In this document: piece by piece, positions 53,570 through 62,157 of the stretch
Layout: each line of letters starts with the position of its first letter
Numbering within the stretch: position 1 is the stretch's first letter
Source of the DNA: Inquilinus sp. Marseille-Q2685
GTDB taxonomy: Bacteria; Pseudomonadota; Alphaproteobacteria; DSM-16000; Inquilinaceae
Direction: 5' to 3'
NCBI RefSeq assembly: GCF_916619195.1
Contig: NZ_CAKAKL010000009.1
Coordinates: 205,197-269,196 of the forward strand
Length of the DNA stretch: 64,000 nt
Position numbers and translations under genes: made by a program
Notes under the pieces: model-generated
The model's input: the letters and a program-made list of their open reading frames with translations, nothing else
Database searches by the model: none
Told to the model about the DNA's origin: nothing

Positions 53570-54427
53570 TCAGGCCGGCGGCGGCCGGAGATGGGCCAGC
53601 GGGCTCTGCACCGCGCCGAGCGTCTTCAGCGCCACCCGGGTGTAGAGCGCGGTGGTGTCGAGCTTCTTGTGGCCGAGCAGAACCTGGATGACGCGGATGT
53701 CGGTCTTGCGCTCGAGCAGATGGGTGGCGAAGGAGTGGCGCAAGGTGTGCAGCGAGACCCGCTTGTCGAGCGCCGCCGTCGCCGCCGCGGCATGGCAGGC
53801 ACGGTTGAGCTGACGGGTGGTGAGCGGCTGGGCCGGATCGCGGCCGGGGAACAGCCAGCCCCGGGGCCGGGCCTCCCGCCACCAGGCCCGCAGCAGGTCC
53901 AGCAGGTCGGGCGCGAGCATGACGTAGCGGTCCTTGCGGCCCTTGCCCTGCTCGACCCGGACCAGCATGCGGGCGGAGTCGATGTCGGAGACCTTGAGAT
54001 GCACGATCTCCGAGGCGCGCAGGCCGCAGCCATAGGCGACGCTGAGCGCCGCCTTGTGCTTCAGGCCGGGGGCGCAGTGCAGCAGCAGCGCCACCTCCTC
54101 GGGGCTGAGCACGACCGGCAGCCGCTCGCCCGTGCGCACCGTCGCCAGCCGCTCACCGAACGCCGGCCGGCCGAGCGTGACCTTGCAGAAGAACCGCAGC
54201 GCCGAGACCGCGAGGTTCATCCTGCCGGGCGAGGCGCCCTGGGCCGCCAGATGCAGCTGGTATCGCCGCAGGTCCTCCGGCTCGGCCCGGTCCGGCGAGC
54301 GGCCCAGGAACCGGGCGAAGTCGGCCACCACCCGGACGTAGTCGTGCTGGGTCTTCGGCCCGAACTGGCGGATGCGCATGTCCTCGATCATCCGCTGGCG
54401 CAGCGGGCTCATCGGCGCAGAGCTCAT
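53570..54427 (-). CDS. Tyrosine recombinase (phage-integrase family) of the IS91-type element
   Basis: A 285-residue site-specific recombinase. The N-terminal SAM-like DNA-binding domain (QFGPKTQHDYVRVVADFARFLG) precedes the catalytic domain. Active-site residues are visible: Arg in YGCGLRASEIVHL, Lys in QGKGRKDRYV, His-x-x-Arg in LHTLRHSFATHLLE, His in LLGHKKLDTTALYTRV, and the nucleophile Tyr in that last motif. It precedes the transposase gene in the same operon, as in other IS91-integrase elements. Confidence 0.93.
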   Translation of the reverse strand: MSSAPMSPLRQRMIEDMRIRQFGPKTQHDYVRVVADFARFLGRSPDRAEPEDLRRYQLHLAAQGASPGRMNLAVSALRFFCKVTLGRPAFGERLATVRTGERLPVVLSPEEVALLLHCAPGLKHKAALSVAYGCGLRASEIVHLKVSDIDSARMLVRVEQGKGRKDRYVMLAPDLLDLLRAWWREARPRGWLFPGRDPAQPLTTRQLNRACHAAAATAALDKRVSLHTLRHSFATHLLERKTDIRVIQVLLGHKKLDTTALYTRVALKTLGAVQSPLAHLRPPPA

Positions 54428-54703
54428 CGAACTCTCCTGTCTGCAGAGGGATGGACCCCTGATTCAGACAGGACCCGCGATCAGCGCCCAGGCCGGCTCA
54501 ACTCTCCGCCCACGCCGCACGCCCATGCCGCGGCAGCGGCTTCGTCCAATGGCGCTTCTCAGCCTGCTTCTAGCAGTCTCAGCCCGGACGGTGATGATGC
54601 GAGTGGAAGGCCTGACATCCAGCCCTTCACCGGCTGTGCCATTGGGCCTATCCATGACGGGACGTCCTGAGCTGCGGGGCCATGCCAAGCGGAGGTTCAG
54701 ACT
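54428..54703. other. Gap between the IS element and the NYN gene
   Basis: It holds a short inverted repeat, CCTGTCTG...CAGACAGG (54437-54472), 10 bp upstream of the recombinase ATG, likely promoter/operator or end sequence of the element. A residual plus-strand frame ends at 54670 (DIQPFTGCAIGPIHDGTS) and may be the tail of a gene cut by the insertion. No intact gene was found. Confidence 0.4.
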
Positions 54704-55495
54704 ATGGCGGAAGAGCGCCTGCCCAGATTTGCCATTCTCATTGATGCCGACAACACCTCGCCGCGCATCGCCGCTGGGTTGTTCGAAGAGGTCGCCAAGT
54801 TCGGCGAGGCGAGCGTCCGACGGATCTACGGCGATTTCTCAGGCCAGCGTCTGAAGTCCTGGGCCGACATCCTGCAGAAATATGCGATCGACCCGTACCA
54901 GCAGTTCGCCTACACGACGGGGAAGAACGCGTCCGACATCGCCCTCGTGATCGACGCCATGGATCTGCTGCACAGCGGCCGGTTCGATGGGTTCTGCCTG
55001 GTCTCCTCCGACAGCGATTTCACGCGCCTGGCATCCCGCCTTCGCGAACAGGGGGCCGATGTCTATGGCTTTGGCGAGCAGAAGACCCCCGAGAGCTTCC
55101 GGCAGGCATGCCGCAGGTTCATCTATACCGAGAACCTGCTGCCGGAGGCGCAGGGGGCCACGCCCGCGGAAGAGCCTTCCCGCCGGCCTCTCGAGCCTCC
55201 CAGCGCCGCCATTCCGATTTTGCACAAGGCCATCGCGCAGATGGAGACGGAAGACGGTTGGGTGGGCCTGGGCGCTGTGGGGCAGCGCCTCGCGAATATC
55301 GCCTCGGACTTCGATCCGCGCACCTATGGCTATCGGAAACTCAGCGATCTGGTGCGAAAGACCGAAGCGTTCGATCTCGATCAGCCGGAGGGCCGGGCCA
55401 TACGGATCAGGCCGCGACCGACTCCATCGTCCGGAACTTCCAGCAAGGCGACGGCCGGAACGCGGCGCGGCCGAGGCCGGACATCCAAGCAGTGA
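54704..55495 (+). CDS. NYN-domain ribonuclease-like protein with OST-HTH/LOTUS domain
   Basis: A 263-residue protein. The N-terminal PIN-like NYN domain has acidic residues in FAILIDADNTSP (D14, D16), ASDIALVIDAMDLL (Asp ~85, ~91) and CLVSSDSDFTRLASRL (Asp ~107, ~109). This is the full set needed for metal-dependent RNase activity. The C-terminal OST-HTH/LOTUS fold (AIPILHKAIAQMETEDGWVG...FDPRTYGYRKLSDLVRKTEAFDL, ~165-235) is an RNA-binding winged helix. A basic low-complexity tail follows. This architecture is known in bacteria (LabA/DUF88 group), with cleavage targets unknown. The next 268 bp (55496-55763) have no recognisable gene. Confidence 0.88.
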   Translation: MAEERLPRFAILIDADNTSPRIAAGLFEEVAKFGEASVRRIYGDFSGQRLKSWADILQKYAIDPYQQFAYTTGKNASDIALVIDAMDLLHSGRFDGFCLVSSDSDFTRLASRLREQGADVYGFGEQKTPESFRQACRRFIYTENLLPEAQGATPAEEPSRRPLEPPSAAIPILHKAIAQMETEDGWVGLGAVGQRLANIASDFDPRTYGYRKLSDLVRKTEAFDLDQPEGRAIRIRPRPTPSSGTSSKATAGTRRGRGRTSKQ

Positions 55496-55763
55496 AGCCA
55501 TCCGAACGGCAGGCGCCTGCTGCCGGCCATCTCCAACTGCGGATCTCGGGCGGTTAAAATCATCGTCTTCGTTCCTATATCTGATAAGTCGACCTAGATT
55601 TGTTCGGCCAGCTCTCAAAGCTCGTGATCGAGCGCCGAGCTCAGCTTCCGTACCTTTCGAAGTTTGACCGCTGCTGTTGTGGAGCGCTGTTTGTCGTCTC
55701 ATTGCTCGCGGCAATTCTCACGGACACCACCGCCCGATTCTGCCGGGCAGTTCATGGACAAAC

Positions 55764-56822
55764 ATGCAAAGCACTCCCAACCCGAAGCCCGTGACGGCAC
55801 GGTCGCGCCCGCCGCTCGACGCCGACGCGGCGCTGCGGGCCGAGGTGGCCCGCTTCCGGACGCCGAGCCTGCCGAGGGCGGTCTGGCAGTTGGCCTCGAC
55901 ACTCGCCGGCTTCGTCGCGGTCTGCGCGGCGATGTATGCCAGCTTCGGGGCATCGTACTGGCTGACGCTCGGGCTGGCCGTGATCGGGGCCGGCCTGACC
56001 GTCCGTCTCTTCATCATCCAGCATGATTGCGGGCACGCGTCGTTCTTCGGCTCGCGCCGCGCCAACGTGGCGCTCGGCCGCCTGTGCGGGCTGATCACCT
56101 TCACGCCCTTCGCGAATTGGCGGCGCCAGCATGCGGGGCATCACGCCGTCTGGAACAATCTCGACCGGCGCGACAGCGGCGTGGACATCTACTCGACCTG
56201 CCTGACGGTCTCGGAATACCACGCGCTCGCGCCCCGGCGCCGTTTCCTGTATCGGCTGAGCCGGCATCCGGTCGTCACCGGGCTGCTGCTGCCGCCGCTG
56301 GTCTTCCTGTTGCTCTACCGGCTTCCGTTCGACACGCCGAAGGCATGGCGCCGGGAGCGGCTGTCGGTCCTCGCCACGAACGCCGGCATCGCCGGTCTCT
56401 TCGGCGGCCTCGGGCTCGTCCTGGGGTTCGAGCGCGTGCTGCTGGTCCAGCTGCCGATCCTGATGATCGCGTCGATCATCGGCGTCTGGCTGTTCGCGGT
56501 TCAGCATCGTTTCGAAGAGACGCTGTGGCAGCGGGATGCGGAGTGGACGTTCGGCGCGGCCTCGCTGCAGGGCTCATCCTATCTGAAGCTGCCGCGGATC
56601 CTGCAATGGTTCACCGGCAATATCGGTTTCCATCATATCCACCACCTCAACCCGCGCATCCCCAACTACCGCCTGCCGGCCTGTCACGCCGCGATCCAGG
56701 AACTGCGCGCCGTGCCGAGCCTGAGCCTGTGGGATGCCCTGCGCGCGCCGTTCTTCGCTCTTTGGGACGAGAAGCGGCAGCGGATGGTCGGGTTCCCGGC
56801 CGCGGCCGTCAGCCGAACCTGA
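55764..56822 (+). CDS. Fatty acid desaturase (delta-12/omega-6 type)
   Basis: A 352-residue integral-membrane di-iron desaturase. The three histidine boxes are HDCGHAS, HAGHH (in RRQHAGHHAVWNN) and FHHIHHL, in the right order and spacing. Hydrophobic stretches at ~35-75 and ~175-260 form the membrane part. Box 1 of HDCGH type with NIGFHHIHHLNPRIPNY is typical of bacterial DesA/delta-12-like enzymes, which put double bonds in membrane phospholipid acyl chains, often on cooling or stress. The ATG at 55764 (MQSTPNPKP) was chosen for its upstream purines. It stands among other stress-type genes. Confidence 0.9.
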   Translation: MQSTPNPKPVTARSRPPLDADAALRAEVARFRTPSLPRAVWQLASTLAGFVAVCAAMYASFGASYWLTLGLAVIGAGLTVRLFIIQHDCGHASFFGSRRANVALGRLCGLITFTPFANWRRQHAGHHAVWNNLDRRDSGVDIYSTCLTVSEYHALAPRRRFLYRLSRHPVVTGLLLPPLVFLLLYRLPFDTPKAWRRERLSVLATNAGIAGLFGGLGLVLGFERVLLVQLPILMIASIIGVWLFAVQHRFEETLWQRDAEWTFGAASLQGSSYLKLPRILQWFTGNIGFHHIHHLNPRIPNYRLPACHAAIQELRAVPSLSLWDALRAPFFALWDEKRQRMVGFPAAAVSRT

Positions 56823-56885
56823 TCACGGGCGGCTGAGATCCGGCCGCGGCGGCCGGCGTCGGATCGACCGTCCCCCGTCGGCCGA

Positions 56886-57320
56886 TCACCAGGCCACGAC
56901 AAAGGCGGCGAACAGGACGCCGACGACGATCGCGACGATCCAGGACGGCGCCCGGGGGTTGGTCGCCGCCCAGTATCGCCAGCTTTCAAGCAGCCGATCG
57001 AGCGGGCGGGGCGCAGGCCGACCCGGTGCTTCTCCCGGTCGCGGCGCGGAGCGTTCGTCTCCCGGCCCACCGGCTTTCACGGAGTCCGGCGACGCGCCAT
57101 CCCGCAGCAAGGCCGCGGAAAGCTCGTCCGGATCCACGGTGACGACCTGGACCAGCTCGCCGCTCCCGGGCCGGCCGGGCAGGCGGATCATCGTCGCGAT
57201 CCGCCGGTGGACGGGAGGCGACGAGCCGTCGAGCAGCTCCTCGTCCGTCTCCACCGTGTAGGTTCCGGGCAGCTGCGGCCCGTCGATGCCGCTCAGGGTG
57301 AACGGCCGGACGAAGGTCAC
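56886..57320 (-). CDS. Tail-anchored hypothetical protein, paralogue of 61619-62119 (copy 1)
   Basis: A 144-residue protein of unknown family. A conserved N-terminal ~65-residue domain (VRPFTLSGIDGPQLPGTYTV, IATMIRLPGRPG, QVVTVDPDELSAAL) is followed by a variable Pro/Gly/Arg-rich linker and one C-terminal membrane helix (SWIVAIVVGVLFAAFVVAW). Its paralogue at 61619 has the same design. The start appears to be GTG 57320. The upstream bases would encode the extra N-terminal residues seen in the paralogue (xTLTGQQQ...), but a one-base shift separates them. It lies next to a 29-residue membrane peptide gene, as the paralogue does. Confidence 0.72.
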   Translation of the reverse strand: MTFVRPFTLSGIDGPQLPGTYTVETDEELLDGSSPPVHRRIATMIRLPGRPGSGELVQVVTVDPDELSAALLRDGASPDSVKAGGPGDERSAPRPGEAPGRPAPRPLDRLLESWRYWAATNPRAPSWIVAIVVGVLFAAFVVAW

Positions 57321-57407
57321 CGTCCTGCTGCTGGCCCGTAAGGGTCACTCGCGGCTCCTTGCTCTCGCCGATCGATCTTCCGGTGTCGGCGCCCGCCACG
57401 CCTGCGG

Positions 57408-57497
57408 CTAGGCGAAGGCCCGGACCGCGGCGTAGACGACGATCAGCACCACGAGGGCGATCGGAATCACGACGGGCGGGACGAACCAGGCCTTCAT
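57408..57497 (-). CDS. 29-residue single-pass membrane peptide (copy 1)
   Basis: MKAWFVPPVVIPIALVVLIV... ending AVRAFA. It has one membrane helix with a short Trp/Pro N-terminus. A homologue with the same N-terminus and end is at 62158-62247, in the same position relative to the paralogue pair. That conservation despite divergence supports real translation. GGACACCGCAATG precedes it. The function is unknown. Confidence 0.7.
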   Translation of the reverse strand: MKAWFVPPVVIPIALVVLIVVYAAVRAFA

Positions 57498-57943
57498 TGC
57501 GGTGTCCTTTCGAGACCCGGTGATAGTCCTGCCGAGGGGACCCTCGCCTCTATCCTGGGTCTCCAGACCAACGCGTGGCGATGCGCCTGCGCGATTTGCG
57601 GAGCTGTCAGGTGCGAGGCGACGCGCTCGTAACCCGACCGGGCATTTTGCCGGCGGGCGCCGGACAGTCCCTCCGCCGCCAAGAGAAACCACGTGCATGC
57701 CTGCAGGGCATCCTTCGACGCATACGAGTCCTCGACATAGAGTTCGGCCAGCCGGGCCTGCGCTCTGGGCAGACCCTGCCGCGCCGCGCGCGACAGCCAT
57801 CTGATGGCATCCGGCCGCTTGCCGTCGATGGCGTTGACGTCGTCACCCTCGCGATTGCCATAGATGAGGCCGAGGTTGAATTGCGCGACGGCATCTCCCC
57901 GGGCTGCATCGCAATGCAGACGCTTCATGCTGTCGATCCTCAT
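57494..57943 (-). CDS. Sel1-repeat protein
   Basis: A 149-residue protein. Two Sel1-like repeats are visible (DAVAQFNLGLIYGNREGDDVNAIDGKRPDAIRWLSRAARQG and LPRAQARLAELYVEDSYASKDALQACTWFLLAAEG), then a basic tail. Sel1 repeats are TPR-like protein-protein scaffolds. The ATG at 57943 has AAGGTGG 4 bases upstream. The frame is open further back to 58345, but that part looks non-coding or belongs to a separate broken small gene. No signal peptide is seen. It overlaps the 29-residue peptide start by 4 bp, so the two are probably in one transcript. Confidence 0.75.
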   Translation of the reverse strand: MRIDSMKRLHCDAARGDAVAQFNLGLIYGNREGDDVNAIDGKRPDAIRWLSRAARQGLPRAQARLAELYVEDSYASKDALQACTWFLLAAEGLSGARRQNARSGYERVASHLTAPQIAQAHRHALVWRPRIEARVPSAGLSPGLERTPQ

Positions 57944-58104
57944 GATGCCACCTTGATATTGGCGTGTGCCGCTTTGGCCCCCGGACGCATGGGCGACCTG
58001 ACACGCGGATCGCAGGATACCCGAGAAAACCTTCGCGCCATGGCGGTATCGGGGAGGGGCTGGGAAGGCGCCGGTGATCTCAGCAGCGCGTGCGTGTAGC
58101 CTCT

Positions 58105-58240
58105 TCAGCCGCGACCATTTTTCTTGTGCAAATGGAGAAAGCGAGCGATCCGCTCCTTCAACCGCATCGCCGACATCGCGCGTCGATACAGCATGATCGA
58201 ACAGTGCACGTCGTATATGCGTGGGCAAATCATTCCATTT
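58105..58240 (-). pseudogene. Remnant of a small LKxxIARFLHxHK protein
   Basis: One minus-strand frame gives WNDLPTHIRRALFDHAVSTRDVGDAV. A second frame, starting within it, gives LKERIARFLHLHKKNGRG and a stop at 58105. Joined, they would make a ~55-residue protein of a kind I recall from other Alphaproteobacteria (WND-P-x-RxALF ... LKxxIARFLHxHK). A single-base shift near 58160-58170 and loss of a clear start codon indicate decay or sequencing error. The remaining gap sequence (58241-58547) shows no gene. Confidence 0.45.
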
Positions 58241-58547
58241 CAGGATGACTGCCGCTCCAAGCCGCCGCAGAACGCGGTCTTCGTTGTCGCCGAAGGCCGC
58301 CTCATCGTGGCGCGGCTGATGTGGCCCCCGCCTTCGCCTTCCCATCTTGAGAGAGCTGCGATCAGTTGGCTCTTTGGTGTTGATCTATCCACTTTATGAG
58401 GGACCGTTCACTGTATATGGTGCCGCTCTGGTGTTGTTACGACGACAAACTGCGGGTGCCCCTTCCAAGCGATCCGGTTGTCCCGACCATTTTATCGATT
58501 GGTCCCGCTCACCGATTCTTTTTCTACGCAGGTGACCCGACGCCTCG

Positions 58548-59408
58548 TCACATCGATGACGTGACAAGGACCTCGACTGACAAGCCTTGGAAAGCATCGG
58601 TCATTCCCACGAAACTGCCGGCCACCGGCATGGCCTGCCGAATATGGCGGGCGACAGCGACGGGGATCAGATTAAGCCCGCCGACTCTGCGGTTCGTCGG
58701 ATCGAAGGTGATCCACCCCGCACCCGGAACATAGACTTCCGCCCAGGCGTGGGTCGACCCTGCCCCCGGACTGCCCTGGTCCGGATTGTAGATATAGCCG
58801 GAGACGATCCTCGCCCCGAAACCGAGATTGCGTGCCGCCTCGACGAAGAGCACCGCCAAATCCCGGCAGGATCCCCAACCGCGATCCAGAGTAAGGGTCG
58901 GCGACTGGGTGCCCTCGTCCTCCCGGCTTTGATAGCGGATCCAATCCGCGACGCCGGCGCTCAGGTCCTTGAGCAGCGCAAGGGTATCCGTCGGATTGGC
59001 GCGGATGAACCCCCGCGCCCAATCGCGCAACTGCCACGCTGGGTCCGGATATTGCTGGATCGCGAGCGCACCGAGGTCGGCCCATTCATCGTCAGAATAT
59101 CGGAAAGGGTATGAGAGGGCAGAGGCGGCAATGTCGAAGACCGGCCACGGCGTGCCGTTGAGCTGAAGCTCCGCGACGCTGTTGACCACGAGATGATCGG
59201 CCATGGTCTGAAATGTGGCTGTCGCGATGGCATTGCCATAGACATCCTGCGCCCAGGTCATCGCCGCGGTAGGTGTCACAGCCACATCGCTCGACATCAG
59301 GCGAAGATCGCGGCTCTCACGCGGACGAAGCATCAGCCGGTGCGGCCCAAGGCTCACCGGCTGGCAATAGCGATAGGTCGTCTTGTGTTGGATCCTGAGC
59401 GTGATCAA
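58548..59408 (-). CDS. Transglutaminase-like family protein
   Basis: A 286-residue protein of the transglutaminase-like cysteine protease superfamily. It has an N-terminal beta-domain (LRIQHKTTYRYCQPVSLGPHRLMLRPRESRD) and a papain-like core with catalytic Cys in GWGSCRDLAVLFVEAAR, His in STHAWAEVYVPG and Asp in ITFDPTNRR. Such proteins are often beside circularly permuted ATP-grasp genes in peptide-modification loci, but none is seen here. The start is probably TTG 59408 with GGAG 6 nt upstream (MITLRIQHKTTYRY). TTG 59420 is possible. The role is unknown. Confidence 0.85.
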   Translation of the reverse strand: MITLRIQHKTTYRYCQPVSLGPHRLMLRPRESRDLRLMSSDVAVTPTAAMTWAQDVYGNAIATATFQTMADHLVVNSVAELQLNGTPWPVFDIAASALSYPFRYSDDEWADLGALAIQQYPDPAWQLRDWARGFIRANPTDTLALLKDLSAGVADWIRYQSREDEGTQSPTLTLDRGWGSCRDLAVLFVEAARNLGFGARIVSGYIYNPDQGSPGAGSTHAWAEVYVPGAGWITFDPTNRRVGGLNLIPVAVARHIRQAMPVAGSFVGMTDAFQGLSVEVLVTSSM

Positions 59409-59939
59409 GGGAAGCTCCAACCTGAGTGTCGATGCGGGCGCTGCTCGATGGACCCGCCTTGCCGCCCGCCGGTAGCGGTCGAGTGCCCGAAGCTCATCAA
59501 TGCGTCGGCGGTGGCCGCCCCGCTGGCGTCCGGTTCGGGGCGCTGCGGCAACGTCCGGCAGTGGCGGATATCATTGAAGATGTCGGTTTCTGATCGAGGG
59601 TCGTCTGCCGCAGGTCGATGTGGCCCGGTCGCCAGATCAGACATATTGCGGGACGCAGTCGGAACAAGCTCCGAACTGGAATATTGATGGAGCGAGCCGC
59701 GTTGAAATTTCCGATGGTGAGATTTGCTTCGCGCTGAAAGCGCCGGACCGACCTTGCATTGCAGGATCAAACGACGACAACGACAACGCCAAGAGATGGA
59801 ATAATCGGTCGGCCACCGATCCTGGTGGCTTACCCTGCCAGACGGCTTCGTACATTCTGCGGTAGCACTGGGCGCAACTGCGGCTTGCTCTTTTGCCTGT
59901 CGGGTGACCGCAGGAACCGACCACGAAAGTCTGAACACC
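59409..59939. other. Gap between the transglutaminase-like and nhaA genes
   Basis: About 530 bp of divergent intergenic DNA with lower GC near 59680-59850. No convincing gene on either strand. It presumably holds the promoters of both flanking genes. Confidence 0.4.
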
Positions 59940-61253
59940 ATGAACCGCAGCCTTGAGCGGCTTCCCAAGGAATCGGTGGACCGGTTTACCAAGCCGTTCA
60001 CGCAGTTCCTTCGCATTGAGGCGACGGCCGGTGCCGTTTTGCTGCTTAGCGCCCTTCTGGCCCTGGTTCTCTCCAACTCCCCTTGGTCGACGTCGTTTCT
60101 CGCGGTATGGGACATGCAGGCCGGTTTCCGGCTGGGCGACTTCGAGTTCTCTCGCTCGTTGAAGCACTGGATCAACGACGGGCTGATGACGCTGTTCTTC
60201 TTCGTCGTCGCGCTCGAACTGAAGCGCGAGATGGTGTTGGGGGAATTGCGCAATCCGCGCATGGCGGCTCTGTCCATCGCAGCAGCTCTTGGCGGAATGA
60301 TCGTGCCGGCGGGTCTCTTCCTGTCGCTTGAGGGCGGCGGCAAAGGCGCCCACGGCTGGGGTATCGTCATGGCGACCGATACCGCCTTCGTGATCGCCTG
60401 CCTCGCGATCCTTGGATCCCGCGTTCCGCAGAGCTTGCGGCTGTTTCTCCTGTCGCTGGCGATCTTCGACGACATCGGTGCGATCGTGGTGATTGCGATC
60501 GGCTATGGCGGCGCTTTGGATTGGGCAGCTCTCGGGATGGCGGGTCTGGGATTTGCAGTGGTGGCGGGGACCGCGCGCCTCGGGGTCCGGAGCTTCCAGG
60601 TCTACTTCGTGATCGGCGGAGCGATCTGGCTAGCCCTGGACGCATCGGGCATCCACCCGACGCTTGCGGGCCTTGTCCTTGGTCTGATGACCCCGGCGCA
60701 TAGTTGGGTGAGCGACAATCGCCTGCGCGCGATTCTGAATCGCGTGGTCGCCTATCCTCCGGGCAACAGCTGGAGCGGCGATACGACGAACCGGCGCGAT
60801 CTCCGCCGAGCGAGCACCGCTTCCCGTGAAGCCTTATCTCCCATCGAGCGTCTCGAGATTATCCTTCATCCTTGGGTGGCATTCACGATCATGCCGCTCT
60901 TCGCGCTAGCGAATGCAGGTCTGGCGATCTCCCCCGAAGACATTGGCGGAACCCTCGGGATTGCGATCTTCGCCGGTTTCGTGTTCGGCAAGCCGATCGG
61001 CGTGATCACTTTCAGCTGTCTGGCAGTGAGCCTCCAATTTGCAGCACGCCCGCCCGAACTGCCTTGGAGCGTTCTGGCAGCAGGCGCCCTCTTGACCGGC
61101 ATCGGTTTCACGATGGCGCTGTTCATCGGCGAATTGGCCTTCGATTCCAGCCTGCTCAACTCGGCCAAACTGGGTATTCTGGGCGCGTCGGCCGCCTCCG
61201 CGGCATGCGGAATGTTGGCATTGGCATGGCTGACGTCTCCGGCCAAGCGGTGA
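59940..61253 (+). CDS. nhaA: Na+/H+ antiporter NhaA
   Basis: A 437-residue inner-membrane antiporter exporting Na+ in exchange for H+ for salt and alkaline tolerance. The paired catalytic aspartates are in LAIFDDIGAIVVIA. The N-terminal EATAGAVLLLSALLALVLSNS, GLMTLFFFVVALELKREMVLGEL and ATDTAFVIACLAILGSR (TM4 region), and the C-terminal GFTMALFIGELAF, are standard NhaA blocks. A ~50-residue hydrophilic insert (SGDTTNRRDLRRAST...) sits before HPWVAFTIMPLFALANAG, as in other alphaproteobacterial NhaA. The ATG at 59940 fits. It belongs to the stress-gene part of the island. Confidence 0.95.
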   Translation: MNRSLERLPKESVDRFTKPFTQFLRIEATAGAVLLLSALLALVLSNSPWSTSFLAVWDMQAGFRLGDFEFSRSLKHWINDGLMTLFFFVVALELKREMVLGELRNPRMAALSIAAALGGMIVPAGLFLSLEGGGKGAHGWGIVMATDTAFVIACLAILGSRVPQSLRLFLLSLAIFDDIGAIVVIAIGYGGALDWAALGMAGLGFAVVAGTARLGVRSFQVYFVIGGAIWLALDASGIHPTLAGLVLGLMTPAHSWVSDNRLRAILNRVVAYPPGNSWSGDTTNRRDLRRASTASREALSPIERLEIILHPWVAFTIMPLFALANAGLAISPEDIGGTLGIAIFAGFVFGKPIGVITFSCLAVSLQFAARPPELPWSVLAAGALLTGIGFTMALFIGELAFDSSLLNSAKLGILGASAASAACGMLALAWLTSPAKR

Positions 61254-61440
61254 CCAGGATCAGACCGATCATCGGCCGCACCGGTTTTCCATTCGGCGTC
61301 GTCGTCCGCCCGGCGTGCCATGCAGCTCATAGGAGGCGCCCCTATCTTGGATCCCCAGAGGCCTCCGTCGTCGATGACTACAACCTCGAGCTTCAGGTAA
61401 CTCGCGATCCCGACCGTCGCGCCGCCCGCTTGCTCGGCCG

Positions 61441-61599
61441 TCAGCAGGCCACCCTCGGCGTAATGATGAAATGAGGGTTTGCGTCGCTGAACGAGGGCGC
61501 GACGATGAGGCCGATGATCCTGCCCGCATCTGCCTTGACGGTGAGAGTGACAGCGCGCTCGACTGGCTGAGAGATCTTCCTGAACGTGCGCATCTCCAT
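61441..61599 (-). CDS. Possible 52-residue protein
   Basis: A short open frame giving MEMRTFRKISQPVERAVTLT..., with KADAGRIIGLIVAPSFSDAN and the end TPRVAC. It has balanced composition and good codon use for this region, but no recognised family. It lies 19 bp downstream of the paralogue gene at 61619 on the same strand, so could be the last gene of that set. Otherwise 61254-61440 holds nothing I can name. Confidence 0.4.
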   Translation of the reverse strand: MEMRTFRKISQPVERAVTLTVKADAGRIIGLIVAPSFSDANPHFIITPRVAC

Positions 61600-61618
61600 G
61601 TTCCTATCTGCGGGTCAA

Positions 61619-62119
61619 TCACCAGCTCAGCACCAAGGCGGCGAAAAGCACGCCCCCGAGTATCGCGATGATGCCGGCCAGCCCCATAGGGTGCCGCTTC
61701 GCCCAGAACCGCCAGACTTCATAGAGCCGGTCGGTCGGGCGAAAGGCTCCCTGCCGGCCATCCGTCTCACCGGAGCGGGTCTCAGATCCCTGGAGGGCTC
61801 CTTGCGGCGTGCCCTCTTGGCGGCTTTCAGCGGGCGCTCCCTGTGCGCAAGCGTCATCCGGAGGATCAGCGTCTCGCGCCAACGCCGCTGCCAATTCATC
61901 GGGATCCACCACGACGACCTGAACCTGCTCCCCGGTCCCCGGGCGTCCGGCCAGTCTGATCATCGTCGAGACCCGCCGATAGGTGGGAGGGGGCGAGCCC
62001 TCGATCCGTTCCTCGTCGGTCTCGACAGTATAGGTCCCTGGTGATTGCTGTCCGCTGATTCCGCTCAACGTGAACGGCCGCACAAAGGTGACGGTCCCGC
62101 TATGGGTTCGCAGGGTCAT
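61619..62119 (-). CDS. Tail-anchored hypothetical protein (copy 2)
   Basis: A 166-residue paralogue of the 56886-57320 gene. It begins MTLRTHSGTVTFVRPFTLSG and shares GTYTVETDEE, STMIRLAGRPGTGEQVQVVVVDPDELAAAL, a variable hydrophilic linker, and RLYEVWRFWAKRHP before a C-terminal membrane helix (LAGIIAILGGVLFAALVLSW). The family is unknown to me. The cytoplasmic N-domain is followed by a tail anchor. The ATG at 62119 has GGAAGAATCCC upstream. The neighbouring 29-residue peptide gene is duplicated with it. Confidence 0.75.
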   Translation of the reverse strand: MTLRTHSGTVTFVRPFTLSGISGQQSPGTYTVETDEERIEGSPPPTYRRVSTMIRLAGRPGTGEQVQVVVVDPDELAAALARDADPPDDACAQGAPAESRQEGTPQGALQGSETRSGETDGRQGAFRPTDRLYEVWRFWAKRHPMGLAGIIAILGGVLFAALVLSW

Positions 62120-62157
62120 CGGGATTCTTCCAAGGGCGCGGCCCGCCTCCTCACCCG

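Larger units (their letters stand above)
51988..54427 (-). mobile_element. IS91-type element with accessory tyrosine recombinase
   Basis: It comprises a Y2/HUH transposase gene, a tyrosine recombinase gene 6 bp upstream of it on the same strand, and a ~63-bp hairpin at the transposase-distal end. This is the layout of the IS91 branch that carries its own integrase. Internal GC is much higher than that of the preceding two genes. The outer border on the recombinase side (beyond 54427) could not be fixed, and no target duplication is expected for this family. Confidence 0.75.

Noticed and set aside
52391..54670. 759-residue plus-strand frame across the IS91-type element
   Set aside because: Antisense to the transposase and recombinase genes. 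Only its last ~60 residues lie outside them, and these show no family.
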